Of a stretch of 27,802 nt of DNA, positions 7,768-18,093 are shown one piece after another. The notes under the pieces were generated by a model that did no database searches, was not told the origin of the DNA, and saw only the letters and a program-made list of their open reading frames with translations. The position numbers and the translations under genes were made by a program. Where the stretch lies: positions 1 to 27,802 of the forward strand of contig JAZRHH010000015.1 in the NCBI GenBank assembly GCA_045644665.1, given 5' to 3'. Positions within the stretch are counted from its first letter, which is position 1, and the number at the start of each line of letters is the position of its first letter. This DNA is from RGIG9115 sp045644665 (lineage in GTDB: Bacteria; Bacillota; Clostridia; UBA1381).

Positions 7768-7796
7768 TTGATATTTTTTGAATTTTGTGGTATATT
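7768..7796 (+). promoter_or_regulatory. Promoter of purC
   Basis: TTGATA (7768-7773), a 17-base spacer and TATATT (7791-7796) form a good sigma-A promoter 64 bases before the purC start. The leader between them is short and shows no recognisable riboswitch. Confidence 0.55.
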
Positions 7797-7859
7797 ATAT
7801 TTATTAGTTCTGCAATGCCCGGCACCTGTCGCAGCATCGCATAAAAAGGAGTGTTTTAT

Positions 7860-8543
7860 ATGAATAAGATTTATGAAGGTAAAACCAAGGACGTTTATGA
7901 ACTTGAAAACGGAAATGTACTTCTCAAGTTTAAGGATGACTGCACAGGTAAAGACGGTGTGTTTGACCCGGGCGAAAACAGCGTGGGACTTACAATAGAG
8001 GGAATTGGTAAAGCAAACCTCAGAACATCTGTTTACTATTTTGATATGTTAAAGGAAGCAGGCATTAAGACACACTATGTTAGTGCAAATGTTGACGATG
8101 CAACAATGGAAGTTCTTCCTGCAACAGTTTTCGGTCACGGTCTTGAAGTAATTTGCCGTCTTGTAGCAACAGGCAGCTTTATCCGCAGATACGGCGAGTA
8201 TATGGAAGACGGAACAGTTCTTGAAGGCGGATATGTAGAATGTACTTTCAAAAACGACGAAAAGGGTGACCCACTTGTAACAGGTGAAGGTCTTGCAGCT
8301 CTTGGAGTTATGAGCCTTGATATGTTTGAAAGCATGAAAGAGCAAACTCTTAAGATTACAAAAATTGTTGCTGACGACCTTAAAACAATCGGTCTTGACC
8401 TTTGGGATATTAAGTTCGAGTTTGGTTACAACAACGGCGAAGTAATTCTTATAGACGAGATTGCATCAGGCAATATGAGAGTTTATAAGGATGGCAAGAT
8501 TGTTGACCCTGTAGAGCTTACAAAACTTATCCTAAACAGATAA
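7860..8543 (+). CDS. purC: SAICAR synthetase (phosphoribosylaminoimidazole-succinocarboxamide synthase)
   Basis: The enzyme condenses CAIR with aspartate using ATP to form SAICAR in purine biosynthesis. The 227-residue protein matches the family in length and motifs: NKIYEGKTKDVYE at the N-terminus (nucleotide-binding strand), LKFKDDCTGKDG, the basic GSFIRRYGEY segment, and DIKFEFGYN followed by LIDEIASGNMRVYKDG near the C-terminus. The last motif replaces the DEISPDTCR form of Bacillus-type PurC but fits the clostridial variant. The ATG at 7860 is preferred over an upstream in-frame GTG at 7851, because AGGAG at 7847-7851 is correctly spaced for it. It stands alone, with its own promoter and terminator, apart from other pur genes. 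Confidence 0.95.
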   Translation: MNKIYEGKTKDVYELENGNVLLKFKDDCTGKDGVFDPGENSVGLTIEGIGKANLRTSVYYFDMLKEAGIKTHYVSANVDDATMEVLPATVFGHGLEVICRLVATGSFIRRYGEYMEDGTVLEGGYVECTFKNDEKGDPLVTGEGLAALGVMSLDMFESMKEQTLKITKIVADDLKTIGLDLWDIKFEFGYNNGEVILIDEIASGNMRVYKDGKIVDPVELTKLILNR

Positions 8544-8600
8544 ATGAGGGAATGTTAAAAATGCACAGACCGTTCAATGGCTTTAATCAGCATTTATAAC

Positions 8601-8774
8601 TTATATATTATTGTAAAAATCCGCAAAATTTTGCGGATTTTTTCTTATTTTATGCCATTGAACTCCAAATTCAACGAACCACTCGGCGTATAAACATACG
8701 CCTTCGGGCAGGGTGTTATGGGTTTTCAACCTCATAACACTTCGTTTCATTCGTTCTGCACTATTTTTACTCAT
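8601..8774 (-). repeat. Structured intergenic element with open frame; probable dispersed repeat
   Basis: This gap holds three consecutive hairpins: the terminator palindrome (8615-8643), ggcgtat/atacgcc with an aaac loop (8685-8702), and gtgttatg../..cataacac (8713-8740). The minus strand is open for 57 codons (MSKNSAERMK to ADFYNN), but its ATG at 8774 has a poorly spaced ribosome site and the frame runs through the terminator. From memory, similar frames recur in intergenic DNA of gut Clostridia, so I call it a probable repeat or RNA element, not a gene. Only one copy is in this window. Confidence 0.35.
8615..8643 (+). terminator. Terminator after purC
   Basis: A near-perfect palindrome, aaaaatccgc..gcggattttt, centred at 8628/8629, is followed by a T run. 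It lies 70 bases after the purC stop. It also forms the end of a minus-strand open frame described at 8601-8774. Confidence 0.8.
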
Positions 8775-8849
8775 TCCCTTAAAACAGAGTATATCATTTT
8801 TGTCAAATAATACAATATCCGTCCTTTCAAATTTGTATAAAAAAATATA

Positions 8850-8878
8850 TTGACAAATAAACGCCCGTATGGTAGAAT
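8850..8878 (+). promoter_or_regulatory. Promoter of the leucine T-box operon
   Basis: TTGACA (8850-8855), a 17-base spacer and TAGAAT (8873-8878) form a strong sigma-A promoter immediately before the T-box leader. Confidence 0.75.
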
Positions 8879-8885
8879 ACACTTA

Positions 8886-9163
8886 ATTGTAAACGCTGTG
8901 ATGCAAAATAGTATGCAAAACGCTTTTGCCTGAAGAGAGATGCCGGTTGGTGCAAGGCATTGGAAAAGCTTTGCAGAACTCATTGCGGAGCGGCTGCTGT
9001 GAAAATACAAAGTAGTGGCAGACGGGAACTCCCGTAACAGAGTTAAGATGTGTTTGCATCTAAAGTGCATCCTAAAGGGATGAAGAAGAGTGGTACCGCG
9101 GAAGCATAGACTTATATTGCGCTTTCGTCTCTTTAAAAAACGAAGAGACGTGAGCGTTTTTTT
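8886..9163 (+). promoter_or_regulatory. T-box leader, probable leucine specifier (CUC)
   Basis: The leader has the T-box layout: stem I with the gaagagag motif and ggttggtgcaaggc apical part (from about 8931), then GAA-CTC-A in the specifier loop (CTC at 8979-8981), and the universal antiterminator box agtggtaccgcgg (9089-9101). UGGU would pair with an ACCA tRNA end, as expected for tRNA-Leu. The terminator pairs 9120-9133 with 9143-9156 before TTTTTTT (9157-9163). Uncharged tRNA-Leu would allow read-through into the genes at 9188 and 10578. The T-box call is firm; the specifier reading comes from alignment by eye. Confidence 0.9.
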
Positions 9164-9187
9164 GTTAATTGAAAGGGGATTTCAAAA

Positions 9188-10576
9188 ATGAAAAAAATCA
9201 GTATTACAGACATTACTCTTAAAAAGCTCTCGGAGATGCGGGAGGTTGCACTGCTATTTCGTGAAAAGACAGCAATTGCCGCCTGCGCAGACTCTCTTGG
9301 TGTGAATGCAGTTGAGCTTGCACCCATTAAGAGCCTTAGAGAAGATACTATAATATACAAAACAATTGCCCAGAACATTCAAAATGCAACACTTGCCATT
9401 CCTGTAGGCTTTACAAAGGAAGATGTGGCAGCTGCATGGGAATGTGTTAAGGATGCTAAAAAGCCAAGACTTCAAATTGAGCTTCCCACCTCAACAGTTC
9501 AAATGGAATATACATACCATATGAAAGCTGATAAGATGCTTGCAAAAATTGGCGAGCTTACAAGTGCCGCAAAGGAGCTTTGCGAAGACGTGGAATTTTC
9601 TGCACTTGATGCAACTCGCACAGATATTGATTTCCTTATTGCCGCTGCAAAGGAAGCAGAAGCAAAGGGCGCAAATATCATAACAATTTGCGATGATGCA
9701 GGCGCGTCACTTCCCGGGGAAATTGCTGATTTGACCGCACAGGTTAAAGAAGCTGTTAAAATCCCTGTGTTCGTTCAGGTTTCTGACCGTATAAACATGG
9801 GCGTTGCATCAGCCGTTGCCGCAATTTCAAAGGGCGCAGACGGACTAAAGTGCGCTATGGCATGTAAGGATATGCTTCTTACAGGCGAGCTTTCCGATGC
9901 AATGAGTGCTTGCTCTGCACAAATTGGAGCAGAAACTAACCTTGCAAACACAAAAATTCATGCAAGCATTGAGGATATGCTCTCGAGCATTAATCATGAA
10001 GCATATGAAACAGAAAACCAGATAAGTGAAAAGAAAAAAATACTTCTTGATGCAGACAGCACAATCACGCAGGTGGCACAGGCTGCATCTGTTCTCGGCT
10101 ATGACCTTTCCGACTCAGACTGCGGAAACGTACACAAGGCACTTGTTCAGGTGTGTGAGAAAAAGGACGCTGTTGGTGCAAAGGAGCTTGAAGCTTTGAT
10201 TGCAAGCTCTGCTATGCAGGCGCCGTCCACCTACCACCTTGAAAGCTACACAACAAGCAGCAGTAACGTTACAGGCTCTATGTCACAGGTTACACTCAAG
10301 TGTGATGATGAGATTATTTGCGGCGTAAGCACAGGCGACGGACCTATAGACTCAGCTTTTCGTGCAATTGAACAGTGCATAGGCCACCACTATGAGCTTG
10401 ACGATTTCCAGGTACAGTCTGTAACAGAGGGTAAAGAGGCACTTGGTTCTGCCCTTGTAAGACTCAGAAACAACGGAAAGCTCTATTCAGGAAATGGTAT
10501 TTCAACGGATATTGTGGCAGCAAGCATCAGAGCATACATCAACGCTCTTAACAAGATTGTTGCCGAGGAGGAATAA
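9188..10576 (+). CDS. LeuA-like (2-isopropylmalate synthase family) protein lacking metal ligands
   Basis: The 462-residue protein has the LeuA layout: an HMGL-like TIM barrel (about 1-270), a helical linker and a LeuA regulatory/dimerisation domain (about 345-460) containing GDGPIDSAFRAIEQ and GISTDIVAASIRAYINALNK. The catalytic centre is not conserved. The family motif DTTLRDG reads DITLKKL (8-14), the metal-binding HxH before strand 7 reads QVS (197-199), the later NGIGERxGN loop is absent, and the catalytic Glu of SxEDAxR is Leu (SALDATR). It cannot be a normal metal-dependent synthase. A leucine-sensing scaffold or pseudoenzyme is my inference. It is first in a Leu T-box operon, four bases from the next stop/start boundary, with an AAAGGGG site. 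Confidence 0.8.
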   Translation: MKKISITDITLKKLSEMREVALLFREKTAIAACADSLGVNAVELAPIKSLREDTIIYKTIAQNIQNATLAIPVGFTKEDVAAAWECVKDAKKPRLQIELPTSTVQMEYTYHMKADKMLAKIGELTSAAKELCEDVEFSALDATRTDIDFLIAAAKEAEAKGANIITICDDAGASLPGEIADLTAQVKEAVKIPVFVQVSDRINMGVASAVAAISKGADGLKCAMACKDMLLTGELSDAMSACSAQIGAETNLANTKIHASIEDMLSSINHEAYETENQISEKKKILLDADSTITQVAQAASVLGYDLSDSDCGNVHKALVQVCEKKDAVGAKELEALIASSAMQAPSTYHLESYTTSSSNVTGSMSQVTLKCDDEIICGVSTGDGPIDSAFRAIEQCIGHHYELDDFQVQSVTEGKEALGSALVRLRNNGKLYSGNGISTDIVAASIRAYINALNKIVAEEE

Positions 10577-10577
10577 A

Positions 10578-13037
<2,460 letters not shown>

Positions 13038-13059
13038 TTCAGTTTTTTTCAAAAAACTA

Positions 13060-13088
13060 TTGACAAGCGGAAAATATAAGAGTATAAT
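13060..13088 (+). promoter_or_regulatory. Promoter of the isoleucine T-box gene
   Basis: A consensus promoter, TTGACA (13060-13065), 17 bases, TATAAT (13083-13088), lies 23 bases after the previous stop. It makes the next gene an independent transcription unit. Confidence 0.85.
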
Positions 13089-13097
13089 GACTTTAAA

Positions 13098-13376
13098 TTT
13101 GAATATCACAGAATGACTATGACGAAGACGGTCGGATTGCAAAACCTTGAGAGAGTTGTCGGTTGGTGCGAGGCAATGGCAGAGCTTTCCAATGACTTAT
13201 CACTTCTGAGTCGGAGGACCGAAAGGCAAGTGCTCAGTAGACTCCTTCCGTATTGCTGCGTAAAGGCAAAGGGCTTGACAGAGTCCGGTAAGTGACGGAA
13301 AACTTTTCCGTAATTTGAGTGGTACCGCGGGTTATAACAACTCGTCTCAAAAGCTTTATTTTGAGACGGGTTTTTT
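13098..13376 (+). promoter_or_regulatory. T-box leader, probable isoleucine specifier (AUC)
   Basis: Stem I contains gagagag (13150) and ggttggtgcgaggc. Its basal helix pairs GACT (13115-13118) with AGTC (13209-13212). The specifier-loop segment reads ATC followed by ACTTCTGAG, matching the NNN-ACC-UUU-GAG pattern, so ATC at 13199-13201 is the probable specifier. The antiterminator box agtggtaccgcgg is at 13318-13330. The terminator pairs 13339-13352 with 13359-13372 and continues into a T run (to 13376). The alternative TTA (13197-13199, Leu) is less well placed but not excluded. Confidence 0.88.
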
Positions 13377-13409
13377 GTTTTATTCAAAATAAAAGAAAGG
13401 AGCAAAAAA

Positions 13410-15710
13410 ATGGACTACAGTTTGAAAGAGGTCGCAGGCAGAATTAAAGATCTGCGCGAAGCAAAAGGCTACACACCGGAAGAACTTGCAAAGCTTACAG
13501 GTGTATCTGTTGAAGATTATATGCTTTTGGAAGAGGGCGAAACAGACTTTAGCTTTACCTTTATATATAAGTGTGCAAAGGCCTGCGGCGTTGAAGTTGT
13601 GGACCTCCTGGAAGGAACAAGCACAACACTTACATCCTTTGCAATTACAAGAAAAGGCGAAGGACTTAAGATTATTAAAAAACATGGCGTAGTATACAAC
13701 AACTTAGCACCTAAGTTTAAGGAAAAACTTGCAGAGCCGTTTTTGGTAAAATTTCCTTATCTCCCCGAGGAGCAGAATGCGCCAATGAAGCTAAACTCCC
13801 ATAACGGTCAGGAATTTGACGTTATTGTAAAGGGTTCACTAAAGGTACAGGTAGGAAACCATGTTGACATATTAAACGAGGGAGACTCTATTTTCTATAA
13901 CAGTATCATTCCCCACGGTATGATAGCCGTAAGCGAGGGTGGATGTGAGTTCCACGCCGTAGTATTAAACCCACAGGACGGACATTTCAGTGAGGAATAC
14001 CCCGAAGCTCCTCTTATTGCAGAGAAAATAGCAGTAAAAGAGGCTAAAGGTAAAACCGTTGCAGATAACTTTATTACATCTACATATGACGATAAGGGTG
14101 TATTTAACGGAATTTCCTTCAAAAATGAGGACAAATTCAACTTTGCATTTGACTGTGTTGACGCAATTGCCAAGAAAAACCCTGACAAGCTTGCTATGAT
14201 GTGGGTTGGAAACGATAAAACAGAAAAAAGATTTACCTTTAAGGAAATGAAGCAGTATTCTGCAAAGACAGCTAACTACTTTGAGTCCCTTGGCATCAAA
14301 AAGGGCGATGCTGTAATGCTTGTTTTAAAGCGTCATTATCAGTTCTGGTTCTGTATGCTTGCACTTCATAAAATTGGTGCAGTTGCAATCCCTGCAACAA
14401 ACCAGCTTGTTGAACACGACTTTGAATACAGATACAAGGCAGGCAAGGTAAAAGCTATAGTTTGTACAGCAGACGGAGAAGTATCTGTTGAAGCAGAAAA
14501 GGCAGCTGCAGGCTTCCCGGATATGATAAAGGTTTTAGTTGGCGGCGAAAAGGACGGCTGGAACAACTTTAACGTAGAAATGGAGCGTTTCAGCACCCAT
14601 TACAAGAGAAGCGAAAATTCTCCTTGCGGCAACGACCCTATGCTTATGATTTTTACATCAGGTACAACAGGCTATCCGAGAATTGCAACACATTCATATA
14701 AATATGCTTTGGGACACTATCCAACAGCTAAGCACTGGCACAATGTAAATCCTGACGGACTTCACTTTACAATTTCCGACACAGGTTGGGGTAAAGCTCT
14801 CTGGGGTAAGCTGTATGGTCAATGGCTATGCGAGGCAGGCATATTTACATATGACTTTGACCGCTTCCATCCGGATGATATTTTGCCGCTATTTAAAAAG
14901 TACAACATTACAACATTCTGCGCGCCACCTACAATGTACAGATTTTTCATCAAGGAAGATTTGTCAAAGTATGACCTTTCTTCAATTGAATATGCTACAA
15001 CAGCAGGCGAGGCTTTAAATCCGGAAGTGTTTAATCAGTTTAAAAAGGCTACAGGTCTTACAATTATGGAAGGCTTTGGACAAACAGAAACAACACTTTC
15101 TATTGCCAATTTTGTTGGCTCAAAGCCAAAAATCGGCTCAATGGGAAGACCAAGCCCACTTTATGATGTAGTAATCCTTGACCCTGACGGAAACGAATGC
15201 CCTACAGGTGACACAGGCGAAATTTGTATCAGAACAAAGGACACAGTTCCTTGCGGACTTTTCACAGGCTACTATCTTGATGAAGAAAAAACAAACGATG
15301 TTTGGTATGACGGATACTATCATACAGGCGACCAGGCAACAATGGACGAGGACGGATATTTGTGGTATGTGGGACGTATTGACGACGTAATCAAGTCCTC
15401 CGGCTACCGCATCGGACCTTTTGAAATAGAAAGCGTTATTATGGAGCTTCCATATGTTCTTGAATGTGCAATCACGCCTGTTCCCGATGAAGTTCGTGGA
15501 CAGATTGTAAAGGCTACTATCGTGCTTACAAAGGGCACAGAGGGCACAGACGCTCTTAAAAAAGAAATTCAGGAATATGTAAAGACTCACACAGCCCCTT
15601 ACAAATACCCAAGAATTGTGGAGTTCGTTGAAGAACTTCCAAAAACAATCAGCGGTAAGGTAAGACGTGTGGAAATACGTAATAAGGATCTTGAAAAAGT
15701 GAATAACTAA
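13410..15710 (+). CDS. HTH-cupin-acyl-CoA synthetase fusion
   Basis: The 766-residue protein has an XRE-type helix-turn-helix (about residues 5-60), a cupin domain (about 125-195, with GDSIFYNSIIPHGM at 158-171) and an AMP-forming acyl-CoA ligase of the medium-chain/ACSM type (about 230-766). Ligase motifs include FTSGTTGYPR (415-424), GQTETT, YHTGDQA, SGYRIGPFEIES and the catalytic lysine region SGKVRR near the end. HTH-cupin modules usually bind DNA and a small effector; fused here they could let the enzyme act as a regulator or simply be allosteric. The start has a GAAAGGAGC site. Control by an Ile-type T-box suggests a role in forming 2-methylbutyryl-CoA for isoleucine synthesis. The substrate is inferred, not seen. 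Confidence 0.88.
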   Translation: MDYSLKEVAGRIKDLREAKGYTPEELAKLTGVSVEDYMLLEEGETDFSFTFIYKCAKACGVEVVDLLEGTSTTLTSFAITRKGEGLKIIKKHGVVYNNLAPKFKEKLAEPFLVKFPYLPEEQNAPMKLNSHNGQEFDVIVKGSLKVQVGNHVDILNEGDSIFYNSIIPHGMIAVSEGGCEFHAVVLNPQDGHFSEEYPEAPLIAEKIAVKEAKGKTVADNFITSTYDDKGVFNGISFKNEDKFNFAFDCVDAIAKKNPDKLAMMWVGNDKTEKRFTFKEMKQYSAKTANYFESLGIKKGDAVMLVLKRHYQFWFCMLALHKIGAVAIPATNQLVEHDFEYRYKAGKVKAIVCTADGEVSVEAEKAAAGFPDMIKVLVGGEKDGWNNFNVEMERFSTHYKRSENSPCGNDPMLMIFTSGTTGYPRIATHSYKYALGHYPTAKHWHNVNPDGLHFTISDTGWGKALWGKLYGQWLCEAGIFTYDFDRFHPDDILPLFKKYNITTFCAPPTMYRFFIKEDLSKYDLSSIEYATTAGEALNPEVFNQFKKATGLTIMEGFGQTETTLSIANFVGSKPKIGSMGRPSPLYDVVILDPDGNECPTGDTGEICIRTKDTVPCGLFTGYYLDEEKTNDVWYDGYYHTGDQATMDEDGYLWYVGRIDDVIKSSGYRIGPFEIESVIMELPYVLECAITPVPDEVRGQIVKATIVLTKGTEGTDALKKEIQEYVKTHTAPYKYPRIVEFVEELPKTISGKVRRVEIRNKDLEKVNN

Positions 15711-15767
15711 AAAGAGGGCGTTGCCTCAATTTCGTGAGAAATCACTTATTGAGACACGCCCTTTTTT
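15711..15767 (+). terminator. Bidirectional terminator between convergent genes
   Basis: agggcg-ttgcctcaat pairs with attgagaca-cgccct (one or two mismatches) and is flanked by A5 on the left and T6 on the right. It ends the acyl-CoA synthetase transcript and, on the other strand, the export operon that ends at 15772. Confidence 0.75.
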
Positions 15768-15771
15768 GTGT

Positions 15772-18075
15772 TTAATATGTGACAATAATCATTTTAATTG
15801 TTCCATTATTGGACTTTACATCAGAATAAATACTTACAGATTTAACCTTTGTATTTTCAAGCTCATAGAATGACATAAGCTGATATTTTGAAATGTCGGT
15901 TTTGTTGTACACAACTACATTTGTATCAAGATCATAAATTTTTCCGTTAAGCTTTATTCTTGCTCCGTCAAGCGCTTCTATCTTTGTTGCAGAAGCGTAT
16001 TTATGAAGAGCCCTTATTGTATCAATTTTTCCGTCTGCAAGTTTAAACCTTACAGGTCCTGCAGAAGCGATTATATATGAGTCGCTTGTGTATTCCGTTA
16101 TTTTTCCGTCAACTACTATTCTATAGGTTGTTCTTGTGCTTTCCCCTTTTGGTTCAACTGTAGATGTTAAAATTCCGTAGGTGTATGCACTATCTGTAAG
16201 CCCCTCAACGTAAAGGATACCAATATCCCCAAAGCTGTTTGCAGAAACTGCGTTAATTACCTGTTCCATATTAAGCTTTGTGTTTTCAAGAACTCTTATA
16301 TCAAGCACCTCGGCTGTGTTTTCCGAAAGCTTCTGGAATATTATTACATTGTCAGAAAGGGTTTTATCTCCAATAGTTTTAGCTGTTGGGTCAAATTCTC
16401 CGTAAATGTTCGAATCATAGTTGATTTTTGAAAGCATAGTGATGTCGCTGTCAAAGGTAAGCTTAACAAGGTCTCCTACATAGTTTGTGTACTGCTTATC
16501 AGTTACATATGTATATTCTTTTCCGTCACTCATAAGCACCGTTGCAATGTACTCGGATTTGCCTGCATCATTTCCTGTTTCTTTTATTTCTACAGTTGAT
16601 GAAAGCAGGATACCATACTCGCTTTCGTTAAAGCCTGACAGAGATTTTACAAATACAATCTCATCATTTTTGCCAAGGAGTAGTGTAACCTTATCACCTA
16701 TTTCAAAAGCACCGGAAGATGCTCCCAGGGAGTTTGAAGCGGATACTGTTCCAATTGTGTATTCCTTTCCGCCAACCTTTACACTCTTAACATATGCCTT
16801 TGATGGATATGCCTCATAGTAAATTCCTGTAATCTTTTTGGAGTATACATCCATTATGTTTGTTCTTGTGTTATAGTATACTACATCGTTTTCTGAAATG
16901 TCGGAAAGATTTGCCTTGTCGCCGTTTCTGTAAACAATAAGACCTGTTTTGTTTATAGTAGTGCCTTCCATGTGAGTGTCCGTGTCAGAGTAGCTGTGAC
17001 TTGCAAGTACAGGCGTTACAGAGCCGGAAGAATTTACAACCATGTAATCCCATGAATTTTCCTCAAGACCGTAGAATGTTATATCTGTACCTGATGAAAT
17101 TGAAGATGAAGCTGATGCAAAATCTTTCTTTGTATAATCAACATACGTTTCAAAGGTGGAGTCAAGTTCCATTGTGCCCTTGTTGCCGCTGTTGGTTATA
17201 TACTCTATTTCATTTCCGAACACATTACTTACGCCTACATTCATTGAATAAATAGGGTTTGTGGATGAAATTATTACCCTGTCCCTGTCATCAAGAACAA
17301 GCATACCATAGGTTTCCGGAAGAGGCAGGACTGCACCGCTTTTTAGCTTATATGTACCTTCTGAAGTCTTTATCTGGTCAGTGTTCAAAGAAGAGTCTAA
17401 ATTTGCTGTTGCAATTATAAAACATTCGTCAAGCACTTTGTATCCCGAAGCCTCCAATAGACTTATATCTTTCCCATATGTAAATATATCGGTAGATTCT
17501 GCGTTGGGGTTTACATCCGTAAAAAGTGCAATATCAAACATTTTTGCAATTTCTGCGCGGTTTAATGGCTCGTATATATCCTTTTGAGATACACGAAGTC
17601 CAAGGCTGTCTGCTTTGCTTGTATAGTTGGTTGGCCAGAAGTAGCCCACAGTTTCTTCTGTATACCCAAGAAGTCTGCATAGGATTGTAGAAGCTTCCGC
17701 GTAGTTTATGTTGTTTTCAGGGCCGAAGCTGCCGTCTGCATAGCCTTTTATTATTTCCTTGTTGCTTATATAGTTTATATAAGGGATTGACCAATGTCCG
17801 TCCGGTACATCTGAAAATTTGCATGTGTAGCTTCCCATTGCAAGAGAGTCGGTTGCTCTGTTAATTGCACAAACTGCCATTTTGGAAAATTGCTCACGGG
17901 TTACAAGATCAGCCGGACGAAAGGTATTGTCCTCGTATCCGTTTATAATGTCGAGAGCACCAAGCTTTTCAACAGCGCTGTAATAGTCATCAAATTCAAA
18001 AACGTCTGTATAAGCATAGGCAGATGCTGAAAGCATCATAAACAGTGCCGCTGCGCACATCAGTAATTTTTTCAT
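15772..18075 (-). CDS. SLH-domain cell-surface protein of unknown function
   Basis: The 767-residue protein has a signal peptide (about 1-21, ending SAYAY) and then three SLH repeats over about residues 22-195 (LDIINGYEDNTFRPADLVTREQF; IIKGYADGSFGPENNINYAE; a third, weaker copy ending LNRAEIAKMF). SLH repeats bind pyruvylated wall polysaccharide. The remaining 560 residues are rich in Ser, Thr, Asp and predicted beta strands, with repeated phrases of the kind DKVTLLLGKNDEIVFVKSL, and match no family I recognise. An AAAGGA box precedes the ATG. It lies 18 bases after the permease stop and is probably the last gene of the export operon. Confidence 0.8.
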   Translation of the reverse strand: MKKLLMCAAALFMMLSASAYAYTDVFEFDDYYSAVEKLGALDIINGYEDNTFRPADLVTREQFSKMAVCAINRATDSLAMGSYTCKFSDVPDGHWSIPYINYISNKEIIKGYADGSFGPENNINYAEASTILCRLLGYTEETVGYFWPTNYTSKADSLGLRVSQKDIYEPLNRAEIAKMFDIALFTDVNPNAESTDIFTYGKDISLLEASGYKVLDECFIIATANLDSSLNTDQIKTSEGTYKLKSGAVLPLPETYGMLVLDDRDRVIISSTNPIYSMNVGVSNVFGNEIEYITNSGNKGTMELDSTFETYVDYTKKDFASASSSISSGTDITFYGLEENSWDYMVVNSSGSVTPVLASHSYSDTDTHMEGTTINKTGLIVYRNGDKANLSDISENDVVYYNTRTNIMDVYSKKITGIYYEAYPSKAYVKSVKVGGKEYTIGTVSASNSLGASSGAFEIGDKVTLLLGKNDEIVFVKSLSGFNESEYGILLSSTVEIKETGNDAGKSEYIATVLMSDGKEYTYVTDKQYTNYVGDLVKLTFDSDITMLSKINYDSNIYGEFDPTAKTIGDKTLSDNVIIFQKLSENTAEVLDIRVLENTKLNMEQVINAVSANSFGDIGILYVEGLTDSAYTYGILTSTVEPKGESTRTTYRIVVDGKITEYTSDSYIIASAGPVRFKLADGKIDTIRALHKYASATKIEALDGARIKLNGKIYDLDTNVVVYNKTDISKYQLMSFYELENTKVKSVSIYSDVKSNNGTIKMIIVTY

Positions 18076-18093
18076 ATTATCATTCCTTTCCGC

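Noticed and set aside
8553..8600. 12-codon frame MHRPFNGFNQHL after purC
   Set aside because: It has a possible GAGGGA site but is too short to support and shows no likeness to a pur gene.
8775..8882. Longer minus-strand ORF running into the T-box promoter
   Set aside because: It covers the -35 and -10 of the leucine T-box operon, has no ribosome site, and is AT-driven sequence.
10494..10577. Upstream extension of the TIM-barrel/acyl-CoA ligase frame
   Set aside because: It lies wholly inside the end of the LeuA-like gene; GAGGAGG and the conserved N-terminus MKIVFSTKNV indicate the ATG at 10578.
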